64,000 bases of DNA from Beta vulgaris subsp. vulgaris (lineage: Eukaryota; Streptophyta; Magnoliopsida; Caryophyllales; Amaranthaceae), in NCBI RefSeq assembly GCF_026745355.1, contig NC_079210.1, forward strand, positions 29,454,218 to 29,518,217, written 5' to 3'. A model generated the notes under the pieces. The model saw only the letters and a program-made list of their open reading frames with translations. It did no database searches and had not been told where the DNA came from. Below, in pieces: positions 36,336-47,950 of the stretch. The first letter of the stretch is position 1; each line of letters begins with the position of its first letter. The position numbers were made by a program, and so were the translations under genes.

Positions 36336-36973
36336 CAATTAATTAATTAATATATATGAGGATGAAAAAGTCAACCCCCATTTAGTATCTTACAATGTGA
36401 GGTTTATTATTCTCCTACTACAAAAGGCAGTAAATTTCGAATGCATCTCTAATCAACCACAAATGCAATTTCTTAGTCGAATATTATGGGCCGTTTGCAT
36501 AAATTCGAGTTATTAACACTCCTCGAGCAATGTAGGTAATGATAAAATCCTCAACAAGGAATGAGATCATTGAATAAAGAAAAGTTGTTGTCCCTCAAGC
36601 TATTTAGCCTTTACAAATGACATGCGCCGACGTGATATTATTAAAATGAAGGTGCTCGAATTAAACGTCACTACTGCAGCTACTGAGCTTAGCCTCACAT
36701 GGAGTATATTATAGAAGCCATGAACACTACTCTCCTTTGAAGAACAGTCGTCGAGCTCGTTAGAGAGTTATTGCATGGCCATGTTTCTTCCTTGTATACT
36801 AAGTTTATCTAAGTCCTTCAAACTGCTGAAGTTTGGCATTGATCCTCCTCGAATTTATGATTTCGGCACGGCAACGTCACATGAACACCGACTCTATTAC
36901 AGCTCTTCGAGTACACAGGTTGTGTCTTAGAGTCTTCTCTCTCTCTCTCTCTCGAATACTTGGAAAAGGAGGT
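36336..36973. other. TCGAG-rich old repetitive DNA (left flank of the Tat element)
   Basis: No gene is visible. CTCGAG motifs continue the character of 31936-33995, and a CT microsatellite lies at about 36933-36953. This DNA resumes at 47951 after the Tat insertion. Confidence 0.5.
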
Positions 36974-37451
36974 TGTATGGGTGTTACCCAAGTTTGCTAA
37001 CGGTCATTACATGAGGGCCGGGAGCAAACTAAGATGACGTGGACTCACAAAAGAGGAGACCTCTTATTTTCTACCTACGGGCCGAGACTGCCGTCGCGAC
37101 CACAGAAATCGACAAAGCAACGGGAATCTTCCCTCTGACAGGTTAATCACAGCAGTACAAGTGTCACAAGATTACACGCCCTGTCAGGTGAATAGTACGC
37201 CTATAAATAGCCATTCAGTACTATTCCTGCAGGTACATTCTCTCATACTAAAAATAGTCTATCTCTCTCTCTAAGCTCTCTCTCTCTCTAGAATTCTCTT
37301 AAGCATTTAGCTGACTTGAGCGTCGGAGGGGGTTTCCTCGAAACACCCTCGAGGGTAGCTCACGTTTGTCATTGTTGCAGATCCCTCAAGGACATTCATT
37401 TCTTGTCGGACAACTCTCAAAGCGTCCGACACCGTTTTCGATACCGAAACA
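36974..37451 (+). repeat. 5' LTR of the Tat element
   Basis: The promoter is plausible at CTATAAATAG (37201-37210). A (CT)n microsatellite at 37262-37296 accounts for the extra length over the 3' copy. The LTR ends CCGAAACA just before the primer site. Confidence 0.92.
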
Positions 37452-37452
37452 A

Positions 37453-37470
37453 CTGGCGCTAGAAGGAGGG
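37453..37470 (+). promoter_or_regulatory. Primer binding site of the Tat element
   Basis: CTGGCGCTAGAAGGAGGG starts one base after the LTR. The TGGCGC start is common in Tat/Athila elements and differs from the iMet site used by the other LTR elements here. I do not assign the tRNA. Confidence 0.7.
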
Positions 37471-37496
37471 GCCTCACCCTTTTTAAGGTATCAGTC

Positions 37497-38940
37497 ATGG
37501 AAGATGCAAACAACGCTACCCATGGTCAGCCCGAGTTTGAGCAAGGTCAGAATTCCTCGCAGCCAGTCATCACTGGGGCGTTGGGAAACCCACAGTTCCA
37601 CAACCGGACACCGGGAAACGAAGAACAAACCCCAAACACTAACGTACCATTCAACCTGGCACAACTAAGTCAATTCTCTCCCGAGCAATTGCAAACTGTA
37701 GCATCATTTATCCAGATGCTGACAGGTAATCCTCAACAAAATGCTCCTCCCCAACCCTCTGGCGGTACCCGTAAGCGACCACCGGCTATGGCTAGTAGGA
37801 ATGCGGACGGAACCCCGCTTCGAAAAATGCAGTCCTTGGGAAAAGAGGGACGGGAGATGGAGAAGAAAATAGACCGATCTGACTATGAGGAGGAAGTTCT
37901 AGAAACAGAAGAGATATACCATTCTGAAGAAGAAACGCAGGGTTACTCCCGCCGTGAGTACAGTACCGTCGGTGCTAGTAACTATTCGGCCGGGGGTCAC
38001 CTCTTGATCAAGCCTAAGCTTTCCCCCTTTGCTCTGGAGATATTAAATCATCCTATGACATGGATCAAGATGCCGTCCTCCAAGTATGATGGCACATCAG
38101 ATCCTGATGACCACATCGCGGCCTACGAGGGACACATGTTCCTTTACACTCAAGTTGACGCTATATGGTGCAAAGTCTTTCCCTCAACTTTGACGGGAAT
38201 AGCTCAGACATGGTTCAAAAGCCTCAAGCCAGGTAGCGTCTCTAGTTTTTCTCAGTTGTCATCTATGTTCAGTATGCACTTTGTAAGCAATAGGCGCCGT
38301 GAGCGCACTACTGGGGAATTGCTGTCGGTCAAGCAAGGCGAAAATGAGAGCCTGAGGGACTATATTGGCCGCTTCAATGTCGAGGCAGTTTCAATACCTC
38401 GACTACAGCAGGACGTGGCCGTCTTGGCTTTAATGACAGGGCTCAAGGAGGGATCACCTTTCCGTAATTACTTGGGTCGAAAATCATATACATCTCTGGG
38501 TCCCGTCCTTGGCAAGGCCAATGACTATATAAGAGGGGAAGAGTTTGACAAGGCGGTAGGCAACCGGGAGTCAGGAAGGAAGGATGATAAGCAGAAGAAG
38601 GAGAAAGCCCGTGAGGCAGATCGAGGCCGAGAGGAAAGAAAGCAGGAGTCAAATATGGTCAAAAGAGGAAATGACCGAGACAGGGAGAATGAAAGGTACG
38701 ATCGCGATCGCAGAGATCGTGAAAAAAGTGGCCGGGAGGGAGGTGAACGCAAGGATAGATTCGATGCATGCACCCAACTCACCACTTCAAGAAGTCAAAT
38801 TTTTCCGATGAACAAGGACAGTGATAAGTGGCAGCGTCCGAGACATATGTTTCATAAAAATCGTGACAAAAGTAAGTGGTGTGATTTCCATGGAGATTAG
38901 GGCCACCTAACTGAAGATTGCCGGCACTTAAAGGACAACC
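37497..38940 (+). pseudogene. Tat gag
   Basis: The ATG at 37497 opens a 467-codon frame. The capsid part lies around residues 180-330, with WIKMPSSKYDGTSDPDDHIA, WFKSLKPGSVSSFSQL and LSVKQGENESLRDYIGRF. A long Lys/Arg/Glu/Asp-rich region of low complexity follows. The zinc-knuckle-like CDFHGD*GHLTEDCRHLK at about 38880-38930 is interrupted by an in-frame TAG at 38898. Reading resumes in the same frame at 38949, so this is a single nonsense change rather than a frameshift. Gag and Pol would otherwise form one continuous frame. Confidence 0.9.
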
Positions 38941-38948
38941 TAGAGGAT

Positions 38949-41238
38949 TTGATAAGAAGGGGTTACTTCAGCCAGTATAAGGCCCAAACAAAAGAGGGTG
39001 ATCTTGTAAAGCCAGTGAATCGGAATGTTCAATCTCGGATTAGCGAGATTCACGTTATTAGTGGAGGTCCCAGCCATGGAGGAAGTGTTAACGGTGCGAA
39101 AGCAAGCCTGAAGGAATTCAGGCATCATGTTAATTTCAATGCAAGTCTGTCATGGAAGAATCCGCCAGCAATGCCGTCGATGTCATTTACATTGGAGGAT
39201 GCAAAGCATGTAGTGTACCCTCATGATGATCCGCTAGTAGTAACACTGAAAATCTCAAACTGCCTGGTGCATAGAATTTTGGTGGATGGGGGAAGCTCTG
39301 CGAATATTCTGTACTTGTCAACATTTGAAAAGCTCATGCTGGGCCGCGAATATCTGAAGCCGGTCAGGTATCCCGTCATCGGATTCACGGCGGCATCAGT
39401 GGTGCCAGAAGGGTTGATTTCACTTCCAATACGTATTGGGGAGGATGATACAGCTAGAGATGTCATGACCGAGTTCCTAGTGGTGGATGTTCTGGGAGCA
39501 TACAATGCAATCATTGGACGCCCATTCATTCATGACGTCCAAGGTGTCGTCTCAACTTCCCACTTGACAATGTTGTATGTTTCTAATGACGGATCAACAT
39601 CAAGATTGAAGGGCAATCAGGATATGGCAAGATCATGCTACTTAACAACACTAAAGCAACCAGCCAGAAGATTCCCAATAGAAAATCAGGACCCACCCTC
39701 AAGAAAGCAGAGGAGGGCCCAGAGAAGAGCTCAAGTTGAAGGAGGTGAAGGTAATGAAGCAGAGGAAGTAGTTACTGTCCGGAAGAGTAAGGAAGTGCCG
39801 CTGGAGGAGCTGGAGTCCCGGCTAGAGGATGAGCCAAGGTCACAGCCTGGTGGAGAGACAAAACAAGAAACATTGGCAGATGATCCTGCTCGGTTGGTCG
39901 CTGTCGGGATGGACATGGACCCAGAGGTCCGGGTGAACCTGGTAACTCTCCTAAGAGAAAATGCTGACATATTTGCATTCTCGGCGGACGAGATGCCGGG
40001 AATAGATTCGGCCGTAATGGTCCATCGTTTAAACGTCGACAGTGCAATCCGACCGGTAAAGCAGAAGAAGAGAGCCTTTTCGGCTGAAAAGAATAAGGCC
40101 ATCAAAGAAGAAGTAGAGAAGCTGATAGCGGCCGATTTTATCGAGCCTTGTGATTACCCTGAATAGCTGGCAAACGTAGTCATGGTGAATAAGGCTAACG
40201 GCCAATGGCGTATGTGCGTGACTTTACAAACCTGAATAGGGCATGCCCTAAGGACTGTTATCCTCTGCCAAGGATAGACCAGCTAGTGGATTCCACTAGC
40301 GGACATGCACTGCTGAGTTTCATGGATGCCTTCTCAGGGTATCATCAAATCAGTTTACTAAAAGAGGACCGTAAGAAAACGGCATTCATCACAGACGGAG
40401 GTGTTTAAATTACAAGGCAATGCCTTTGGCCTAGAAAGCTGGCGCAACCTACAGAAGTTGGTGACAAGGAGCGGAGAAAGGGCGAATATAGAAGTGTATG
40501 TGGACGATTCTATTTAAAGAAAACAGACCGAGAGCATTGGCGGATCTGGAGGAAACATTCAAACATTGAGAAAATACAGCATGAAGTTGAACCCAAAGAA
40601 ATGTGTCTTTGGCGTAAGAGCAGGCAAATTCTTGGGGTTTATGGTGAGCAAAAGAGGTATTGATGCGAACCCGGACAAGGTTCAAGCAATTTTAAGCCTT
40701 CCAGAGCCCAAGGGTCAAAGACATCCAAAGATTAACAGGAAGGATGGCCGCTTTGACAAGATTCATATCAAATCAGCTGATAAGGCCCTCCCGTTTTTCG
40801 CATTGCTAAGGGGAATAAGAAGTTTGAATGGGGAGAAGAGCAGAGTAAAGCTTTCTCGGCCGTCAAAGAACACCTCGCAAGGCTGCCAACGATATCAAGG
40901 CCAGAGGCTGGAGACACACTGCAATTATACATCTCGGCTTATCCTAAAACGGTGGCGGCAGTGCTGATAACAGAGAAGGAAAAGCAGCAACACCCAATAT
41001 ATTTGGTCAGCCACATCCTTAACGGCCCTGAAAGCCGTATCAGCAGATAGAGAAAATGGCATTGGCAGTTATTATAGCAGCTCGAAAGCTAAGGCCTTAT
41101 TTTGACTGTCATCCAATACAAGTGTTAACAAATCAGCCATTTGAGAAAGCACTGCAAAAGATGGACACCTCTGGGCGCTTATTGAAATGGGTGTTGATGT
41201 CGGAATATGATATTCAGTACAAGCGCGAACAGCCATAA
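38949..41238 (+). pseudogene. Tat protease, reverse transcriptase and RNase H, degraded
   Basis: The frame 38949-40166 includes the protease motif HRILVDGGSSANILYLSTF (DGG replacing the usual D-S/T-G) and YNAIIGRPFIH. It ends at a TAG (40164) inside CDYPE*LANVVMV. RT continues with a 1-base frameshift in NGQWRMCV, then FTNLNRACPKDCYPLPRIDQ and FMDAFSGYHQISLL (40205-40408). The catalytic box EVYVDD survives near 40500, but the DNA around 40405-40560 is shortened. RNase H pieces follow (PYFDCHPIQVLTNQP at 41056-41238). This enzyme set is non-functional. Confidence 0.88.
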
Positions 41239-41352
41239 AAGCTCAAGCACTTGGCGGATTTCATAACTGAGCATATGAGAGGTGAGAAAAAGAAAAAGAA
41301 TCATGGCTGTTAGAGGTGATGGTCTTCGGCCGCAAGCGGAGCGGGGCCGGTA

Positions 41353-43014
41353 TTGGATAACAAGTCCGGAGGAAATACCTTCGAATACGCCATTAAGTTT
41401 GCTTTCCCAGCCTCGGACAACGAATCAGAATATGAAGCGGCCATTGCTGGATTAAGAATGTGCATCGCAGCGGGAGCTAAAAGCGTCCTCTTGAAAACAG
41501 ATTCACAGCTAGTTAGCAGTCAACTTAAGGGAGAATTTGAAGTCCGAGAGCCCAACATGGTCAAGTACGTGGAGAAGGCCAAGGAGATGATAGCCCAGTT
41601 GGAGTAGTTTGAGGTAGAAGCTATCCCCAGGGCTGAGAATACGAAAGCGGACTCCCTATCTAAGCTCGCTAGCTCAGACTCATTTCATATTGAGGGGACG
41701 GTAGTAGTTGACATCCTCAAAGAAAAAAGCATCGCCCAGAAAGTGGCCGTGGTAAACAACATTGACCAGCAAGGGGAATGGTTTACAGAGCTAGTGAAGT
41801 ACAAGCAGACAGAAATACTCCCAACGGATCTCATGGCCGCCAAGAAGCTGCAGAAACAGGCAAACTGGTACGTGATATACCAGAATGAGTTATACAAAAA
41901 ATCGTTTAGCCTGCCGCTATTGAAGTGCGCAACATCTGCTGAGGCCGTGAAAATAATGGAAGAAATTCATGAAGGCATTTGTGGGAATCACATTGGAGGA
42001 AAAGCATTGGCTTTAAAGGCACTTAGAACTGGATTTTATTGGCCTAGTATGTTGGTCGACGCGCAAAGTTATGTGAAAAAATGTGATAAGTGCCAGAGAT
42101 TCGCACCAGTGATAAACAGGCCCGCCAACGACTTGCAGCCCATCCTTTGTCCGATACCATTTGCACAGTGGGGAATGGACATCTTGGGACCATTCACTAC
42201 CGCAACGAGAGGTAGGCACTTCTTGATTATGGGTATTGATTACTTTACAAAGCGTATCGAAGCGGAGCCGACAACAAAGATAAAGGCCAACCAAGTAAAA
42301 AAGTTTATCTGGCAGAATATCATGACTAGGTTCGGCATCCCGGCTGCGATCGTGTTTGACCATGGAGTTCAGTATGATTGCAGACCCATCCAGGCTTTCC
42401 TCTCGGATTTTCGCGTGAAATTTGCATATTCAGTAGTGTGTCATCCCCAAAGTAATGGTCAAGCAGAGCCCGCTAACAAGCAAATCTTGAATGCCTTGAA
42501 AAAGAAGCTAGATGAGTTTAAGGGAAAGTGGGCTGAGATGGTACCGGCTATTCTATGGGCAAATAGGACAACTGAAAAAGAAGCGACGGGAGAAAGTCCT
42601 TTCAAGTTGGCCTTTGGGGCAGAGGCAGTGCTGCCAGTAGAAGTAGGCCGGCCCACCTACCGGATAAAACATCAAGCCTTGGAAAGAAACGATCAAGCAT
42701 TAAGGGAAGATCTAGATTTCTTGCCCGAGATAAGGTTGAAGGCGGAGCTGAGAGCAGCTGTGTACAAAGACCGGATCCGCAAGGCTTACAACAAGAGGGT
42801 CATGGAAAGGCCGCTGTCTGAAGGTGAGTTAGTTCTGCAAAGGACGGCCGCCACCGGAAAAGCTCATGATGATGGTAAATTAACTGCCAACTGGGAAGAC
42901 CCATATATCCTAGCTCGAAAGATAGGTCTGGGATCCTTCATTCTCAAGGGAATGGATGGGAAGGAACTCAAGAACTGCTGGAATGCTGACGTCCTTAAAA
43001 AGTACTATGTGTAG
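41353..43014 (+). pseudogene. Tat second RNase H and integrase
   Basis: The extra RNase H typical of Tat (SEYEAAIAGLRMCIAAGAKS, LKTDSQLVSSQLKGEFEV) is at 41353-41607 and ends in an in-frame TAG. The integrase frame 41743-43014 (423 codons) is open. It has the HHCC zinc region (HEGICGNHIGGKALALKALR to CDKCQRFA), the first catalytic Asp in WGMDILGPF, a second at FDHGVQYD where DNGTQF would be usual, and the Glu in NGQAEPANK. It ends KNCWNADVLKKYYV without a chromodomain. AATAAA lies 50 bases after the stop (43065-43070). Confidence 0.9.
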
Positions 43015-43062
43015 CCAAGAAAAGATGTAATGGGCCGAGAGCCTCTGATTGCATTATATATA

Positions 43063-43072
43063 AATAAAACTC
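43063..43072 (+). terminator. Probable poly(A) signal of the Tat sense transcript
   Basis: ATAAATAAAA follows the pol stop by about 50 bases and precedes the tandem array. It could end sense transcripts early, before the antisense gene. Position and motif only. Confidence 0.45.
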
Positions 43073-43137
43073 TGTCAGCATTCCGATATATTTTGTTTCT
43101 ATTTGTCTATTACCCTCCATGTTTTACTGAGAAAAGT

Positions 43138-43540
43138 AATAACCAGTTGCTACGAGTATTAACAACCATATAACAGGCTAAGTAATCATACCAGCCATAT
43201 AACAAGCTAAGTAAGTGTTACCAGCCATATGACAGGCTAAGTAATTGTAATCAGCCATATAACAGGCTAAGTAATTACTCCAACCATATGACAGGCAAAA
43301 CAAATGTTAACGACCATATAACAGGCGAAATAAATGTTAACAGCCATATGACAGGCTAAACAATTGTTAACGGCCATATAACAGGCGAGATAAATGTTAA
43401 CAGCCATATGATAGGCTAAACAATTGTTAACGACCACATAACAGACAAAGCAAACGTTAACAACCATATGACAGGTTAAACAAACGTTAACGGCCACACA
43501 GCAGGCAAAACAAATGTTAACGGCCATATAACATATGATA
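43138..43540. repeat. 30-bp tandem array, about 13 units, between convergent Tat genes
   Basis: The unit is close to CCATATGACAGGCTAAACAA plus TTGTTAACGG, with two alternating variants (ATATGACAGGCTAA and ATATAACAGGCGAA). Because 30 is divisible by three, the minus strand stays open (43671-43267) as a 10-residue periodic Val/Asn/Cys-rich peptide. I consider that frame an artefact. Such arrays beside the 3' end of Tat elements are known as possible sources of satellite DNA. Confidence 0.9.
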
Positions 43541-43827
43541 AACAAAATAAAGGTTAAGACAAGGAAACCATTAACAGCATAATTGTTGTAGCGGACATAG
43601 AAGTTTCGAATTAAATACAAGAAAAGTTTGTCTATCAAAAGTGAATCATAAATTACTGGCATGGCGGCCAACTACAAACAAAATTAGGCAGCCACTCAAA
43701 ACAAGGCATTTATAGATTCAGTAGCAAAAGTTAAAATAAAGTTTACATGCCATTCAAAGGCTGACAACTAAGACTATTATAAGTTGTTGGATGCTACAGA
43801 GGAGGTTGAAGATGACCGCCAAAGTCT

Positions 43828-46803
43828 TCATGAAGGAGGCACATCATCTTCAGCGGTAGGCAGGATGTTGGCAATTATTTCCTCAGAGCAAATGTAGGGT
43901 TCATCCGCTAAGGGTTGCTTGTGGACCCCATCGCCGAAAGCGACCTCCATCTGCTCCCAGTCGAAGTCAGGATGGGAATGGCAGACACATCTCTTAGCAG
44001 CCACCCATCCGCCATCATACCACTCACCAAGGAGTCTAATAAACTCCTCAGACCTCTTGAAATCGACCAAGGCAGCTTGACGGGCTTCAACAGTAGCGAC
44101 CTCCACAACAGTCTTGATCATCTCCTCCTTGGAGGCTTGGAAAGCAGTTTCCAAATTAGAGTACTTCAATTGAAGGTCCTCCAGGTCTTTGGCCTTCTGT
44201 CGCAGCCCCTCTAGCTCCTTGTCGGCCTCGGTTCTGGCTTTCTCCACAGACTCAAGGCTGGTCTTCAATTGAGTAATCTGAAGAGAGAGACCATCCCTGT
44301 CAGCCTCCAAGTCCTTGATGATCCCACCAGCGCTCTCGGCCACCCGCTGGTATTCCAGATGCTGAGCTATAAGCTCAACAGCAGAATTCCCGGCCTAAAA
44401 ACACGACACGAAGAGATTAAAAAAAAAAAAAAAAAAGAGAGAAAAGAAAGAGAGAAGATGTACTCACCACAACAAGGTCGTGAGCCAGTTGAGCAGCGGG
44501 CTCCACCAACTTGTCCGCAGGACGGTCGAATGGCAGTTGAAGCCCTTTCAGAAGACGGTACCCCAGAGTACCGCCATTAGCTGGAATGTCTGCGAAGATG
44601 GATTCATCCTCCCTCACATCCAGATTTGGCTTAAAAGGTTGGCCGGCAGTTGAAGGAGGATGAGAGAGAGCAGCTTTCACCGACGCGCAAAGAGGGACGA
44701 CATTAGTTTCGATCCACTCTTGAGCCCGGCAATAAATTCCCGGACCTAAGTCCGAGAGGAAGCTTGGCCTGCTCAGAAGCTCATACACCTTCTGGCGGGC
44801 AGAGGAGCTGGATCCCATGGAAGCTTGGCCTGCTCAGAAGCTTGGACTGCGAACAAGGGAGGAGGGAGACAACTGAATCTCCGGAACCGGATCCCGGACA
44901 GGGGAGGTAGAAAGTCCCTGATTCTTAGTAGCGGTCACGCCTGCAGAATTAACTTCAACAGATTGACGTTTCTGAGGAACTTCAACCTCAGGATCCCTGG
45001 GGCGACGGCGCGAAGTGGTGCTACCACCCCCGTGTTAATGGGAACCTGAATGGTTGAGCGAGTTGGAGTCGCCCCCCCCCCCCCCGGCCGGGAGTACGAC
45101 CCGGAGTACGGCCGGCACGGCGGACAGTCCTTCCGGCCCGACCACCTCGTCCGGCATTCCGGTCAGCGCCTCGCGGACCACCAGTCAAACCATGAACGGT
45201 ATCATGGTCAAAAATAGGCTCGTCAAGGATGTTAGACATTGGACGCAACTGATCGTCTAATCCCAACTCTTCCAAGTCTAAGCTGACATCCCCTGCAAAT
45301 ACAGGAAAAGTATAAACTAATTAGTACGTCAGTACACATGCAAAGAAATAAAAGCATTGTAACAGTTGCAAGTATCATGTCGGACCAGGGATAACACTAC
45401 ACACCTTCTGGATGAGTCCGGCATAGAAAAACGGCAGACAGTGGCCCGTTACCAAGAATGTACTTGGCGTGAGGAAGCCAAGTACGAGGAGCTTTTATCT
45501 CAGTTTCTTCCCCCTCAACGACCATGTCCGCAGTGCCAAAGTATTTCGCAGCCTTCTTCTCAGCGTCGGACAAGTCATACTTAGGAATATCTTCCATTCG
45601 AGGGTACGGCTTGGTGTAGTGGCGGCGAAGAGGGAAATCATCCGGGACCTTAAGCCAGTAAAAAGCTCCCTGCCAACTCTTCAGACCACTCATCTTTGGA
45701 TAAACGGTCATTTTATCCTTGGTCGTCATTAGAGACCACCAACCCTTCTCGGCGGAACCGTTTCGTCTCAGCCAATGTAGGTGACGGAACAAGTTTAAGG
45801 TCTCGGGGAAGCCCAAGTAGCGGCAGACCCAGACGTAAGCAACTATGTTCCTCACGGCCAAGGGAGTCAGCTGGGCAAGGCAGACATTGAAAGCCTGCAA
45901 AATCTTCACCAGCACCAAGTCCATGGGGAATCGCAGCCCAAACTCCAGATGATGAGCATATATAGCTACATGCCCTGCCGAACAATCAACTACTCTGGAC
46001 CCCTCAGCTGGGATAACCAGGTCATATTCAGGAGGAAAACCATACAACTCCTTCGCCACCTTACAATACTCTAACTCCAAAGCTGAGGCCCGCCAACCCT
46101 TACAGATAATAGTGGTCTTGGGTCCGTGACTATAATCGGGAGGCAACCATATCCCGGAATGAAGAACATCATCACGGCCAGGAATGGGCTCAAGACGAGA
46201 AGGGGAAGACATACTGGAGCTTTCACCTATGTCAATCTGGCGGGGACGAAAACCCTGATGTCGGTCGGAGGTAGAGGGAGGAGCATAGGTATCCATGCTG
46301 GTGATTGAGTCGCTATCAGAACCTAAATTGACAACATGAGGGTGAGAGGAATGAAAAGGAGTTGGATCTCGGCCAAGACGGTCAAAGACACTAGGATCGA
46401 TCACGACCCCAGCGTCCGCTAAACTCTCCAACCAGGCATGCTCCCTCAAGGGTTGAACATCCAGACCGGGAACAGCATCAGGGGGAGGATGCCTAAGGGT
46501 CCTACGGGCCATAATTTGGTGTCTCAATTCTTTAAGTTTTTTATTATCCCCACTCATCCTAGCGGTCAGGAACTGAGTAGTCAGGTTGGCTAATTCAGGA
46601 GAAGAACGGTCGTTTAAAAACTTGGATCTAAGTTCTTTCTCCCGGTCAGAAGTAAGAGGAAGGTCAGCCAAGAGGCGAGTCCTCCCATCTGGGGGGCTAG
46701 AATCTGACGAACTGGGTCCGCCATGATGGGAGGGGGAAGAAGGTTCACTCTCAGTCATAAAGTTAGTTCCTAGAGAGTTCTGACTATCTGACTGGTCCGA
46801 CAT
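43828..46803 (-). pseudogene. Intron-containing antisense ORF of the Tat element (Transposase_28-like)
   Basis: Three minus-strand exons fit: 46803-45405, 45292-44468 and 44394-43828. Intron 1 has CAGAAG|GTGTGT and TTTGCAG|GGGATG. Intron 2 has GTTGTG|GTGAGT and TTTTTAG|GCCGGG. Intron 1 joins codons in frame (HPE-G-DVSLDLEELG). Exon 1 starts MSDQSDSQNSLGTNF. It has a Ser/Pro-rich acidic stretch, then a domain resembling the putative gypsy-type transposon family PF04195 (LEFGLRFPMDLVLVKILQAF, LGFPETLNLFRHLHW). Exon 3 is a coiled coil (LEADRDGLSLQITQLKTSLE) with an acidic end. Exon 2 carries a 14-base G run that shifts the frame, and two stops lie beyond it. The function is unknown. Related antisense genes occur in plant Tat elements. 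Confidence 0.8.
45072..45085 (-). repeat. 14-base homopolymer (C on the plus strand)
   Basis: The run lies in exon 2 of the antisense gene. The reading frame upstream ends soon after it, and the downstream frame is offset, so its length accounts for the break. Confidence 0.75.
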
Positions 46804-47469
46804 GATCTCAAGGAAGAAAATAAAAACAAAAAAGTGAAAAGAAAAATAAAGGGCAGGAGAAGGGGTACCTGAACAGGGACACACGCGAAAGCTAAGAATC
46901 CCGAGAAAAAACACCCTAAAAAACGCTTCTCAGGCAAAAGTTCGCCGGAGAAAATGTCCCAACAATATCAAGGAAACTTCCAGAGAGCAAACCCAGAAAC
47001 AGAGCGAAAAAGTGAACTTTTTCGGAAATTATAAAGAAGACGAAGAAAAGTAACAAGCTTTGGTAATTTTGAAGCAAAAGAGACAATCTGGAACCAGGAA
47101 GTAATGAGTTGGAAGTTTACAAGAAAATGGAGAAAACCAGAGAAAAGTATGAAGGAAGGAGACGAAGATGAATAAAAGTAGAAACAAAAAAGGGATTTCG
47201 CTTTTAAGTACTGAAGTAAGAGGCCAGAATTAAAACCGCATCAACTGCCACTACGGATCAATGACAAGTGTCGCTTGCACAGCAGACCCTAATGTCTCAA
47301 AAAGAAAAAAACGAGCGGGATTCCAGAGTTAAGTAATGATTACACTTTTTCAAAAACCAACGACTCACCCTAGGTTGACACGTGGAAGCAAGAAAAGACC
47401 CAATCAGGAGAAGAACTAAAGTTCATCCACATCACCAAGTTAAAGCATCCATGACGGTCACAACCGCCA

Positions 47470-47487
47470 AGATGCTGGGGGGCTAGT
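47470..47487 (+). promoter_or_regulatory. Polypurine tract region of the Tat element
   Basis: AGATGCTGGGGGGCTAGT directly precedes the 3' LTR start TGTATG. Confidence 0.75.
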
Positions 47488-47950
47488 TGTATGCCTGTTA
47501 CCCAAGTTTGCTAACGGTCATTACATGAGGGCCGGGAGAAAACTAAGATGACGTGGACTCACAAAAGGGGAAACCTCTTATTTTCTACCTACGGGCCGAG
47601 ACTGCCGTCGCGGCCACAGAAAACGACAAAGCAACGGGAATCTTCCCTCTGACAGGTTAATCACAGCAGTACAAGTGTCACAAGATTACACGCCCTGTTA
47701 GGTGAATAGTACGCCTATAAATAGCCATTCAGTACTATTCCTGCAGGTACATTCTCTCATACTAAAAATAGCATATCTCTCTCTCTCTAGAATTCTCTTA
47801 AGCATTTAGCTGACTTGAGCGTCGGAGGGGCTTTCCTCGAAACACCCCCGAGGGTAGCTCACGTTTGTCATTGTTGCAGATCCCTCACGGACATTCATTT
47901 CTTGTCGGACAACTCTCAAAGCGTCCGACACCATTTTCGATACCGAAACA
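47488..47950 (+). repeat. 3' LTR of the Tat element
   Basis: This LTR copy is 463 bp and nearly collinear with 36974-37451. It has the same CTATAAATAG TATA box and a shorter CT microsatellite. The open frame 47815-48057 crosses its right border and is not a gene. Confidence 0.92.

Larger units (their letters stand above)
36974..47950 (+). mobile_element. Ty3/Gypsy LTR retrotransposon, Tat lineage, with antisense ORF
   Basis: LTRs lie at 36974-37451 (478 bp) and 47488-47950 (463 bp), both beginning TGTATG and ending CCGAAACA. The flanks are GAGGT and GAGGC, a 4-of-5 match for the target duplication. Sense gag, protease, RT, RNase H, a second RNase H and integrase end at 43014. A tandem array and an antisense gene fill the space up to the 3' LTR. 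The Tat lineage is indicated by the FMDAFSGYHQI RT motif, the extra RNase H with NESEYEAAIAGL before integrase, no chromodomain, and long extra DNA before the 3' LTR. By eye the LTRs differ by about 14 substitutions (roughly 3 percent) and one microsatellite length change. Confidence 0.94.

Noticed and set aside
43138..43540. CRISPR-like appearance of about 13 regular 30-bp repeats
   Set aside because: The units are directly tandem with no unique spacers, vary gradually, and lie inside a plant retrotransposon.
43267..43671. 134-codon minus-strand open frame rich in Val, Asn and Cys
   Set aside because: It is the periodic translation of the 30-bp tandem array; its 10-residue period mirrors the DNA unit.
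43828..46803. Antisense exons as an independent host gene trapped in the element
   Set aside because: Similar antisense genes are known at this place in plant Tat elements, and it lies wholly between pol and the 3' LTR, so it is treated as part of the element.
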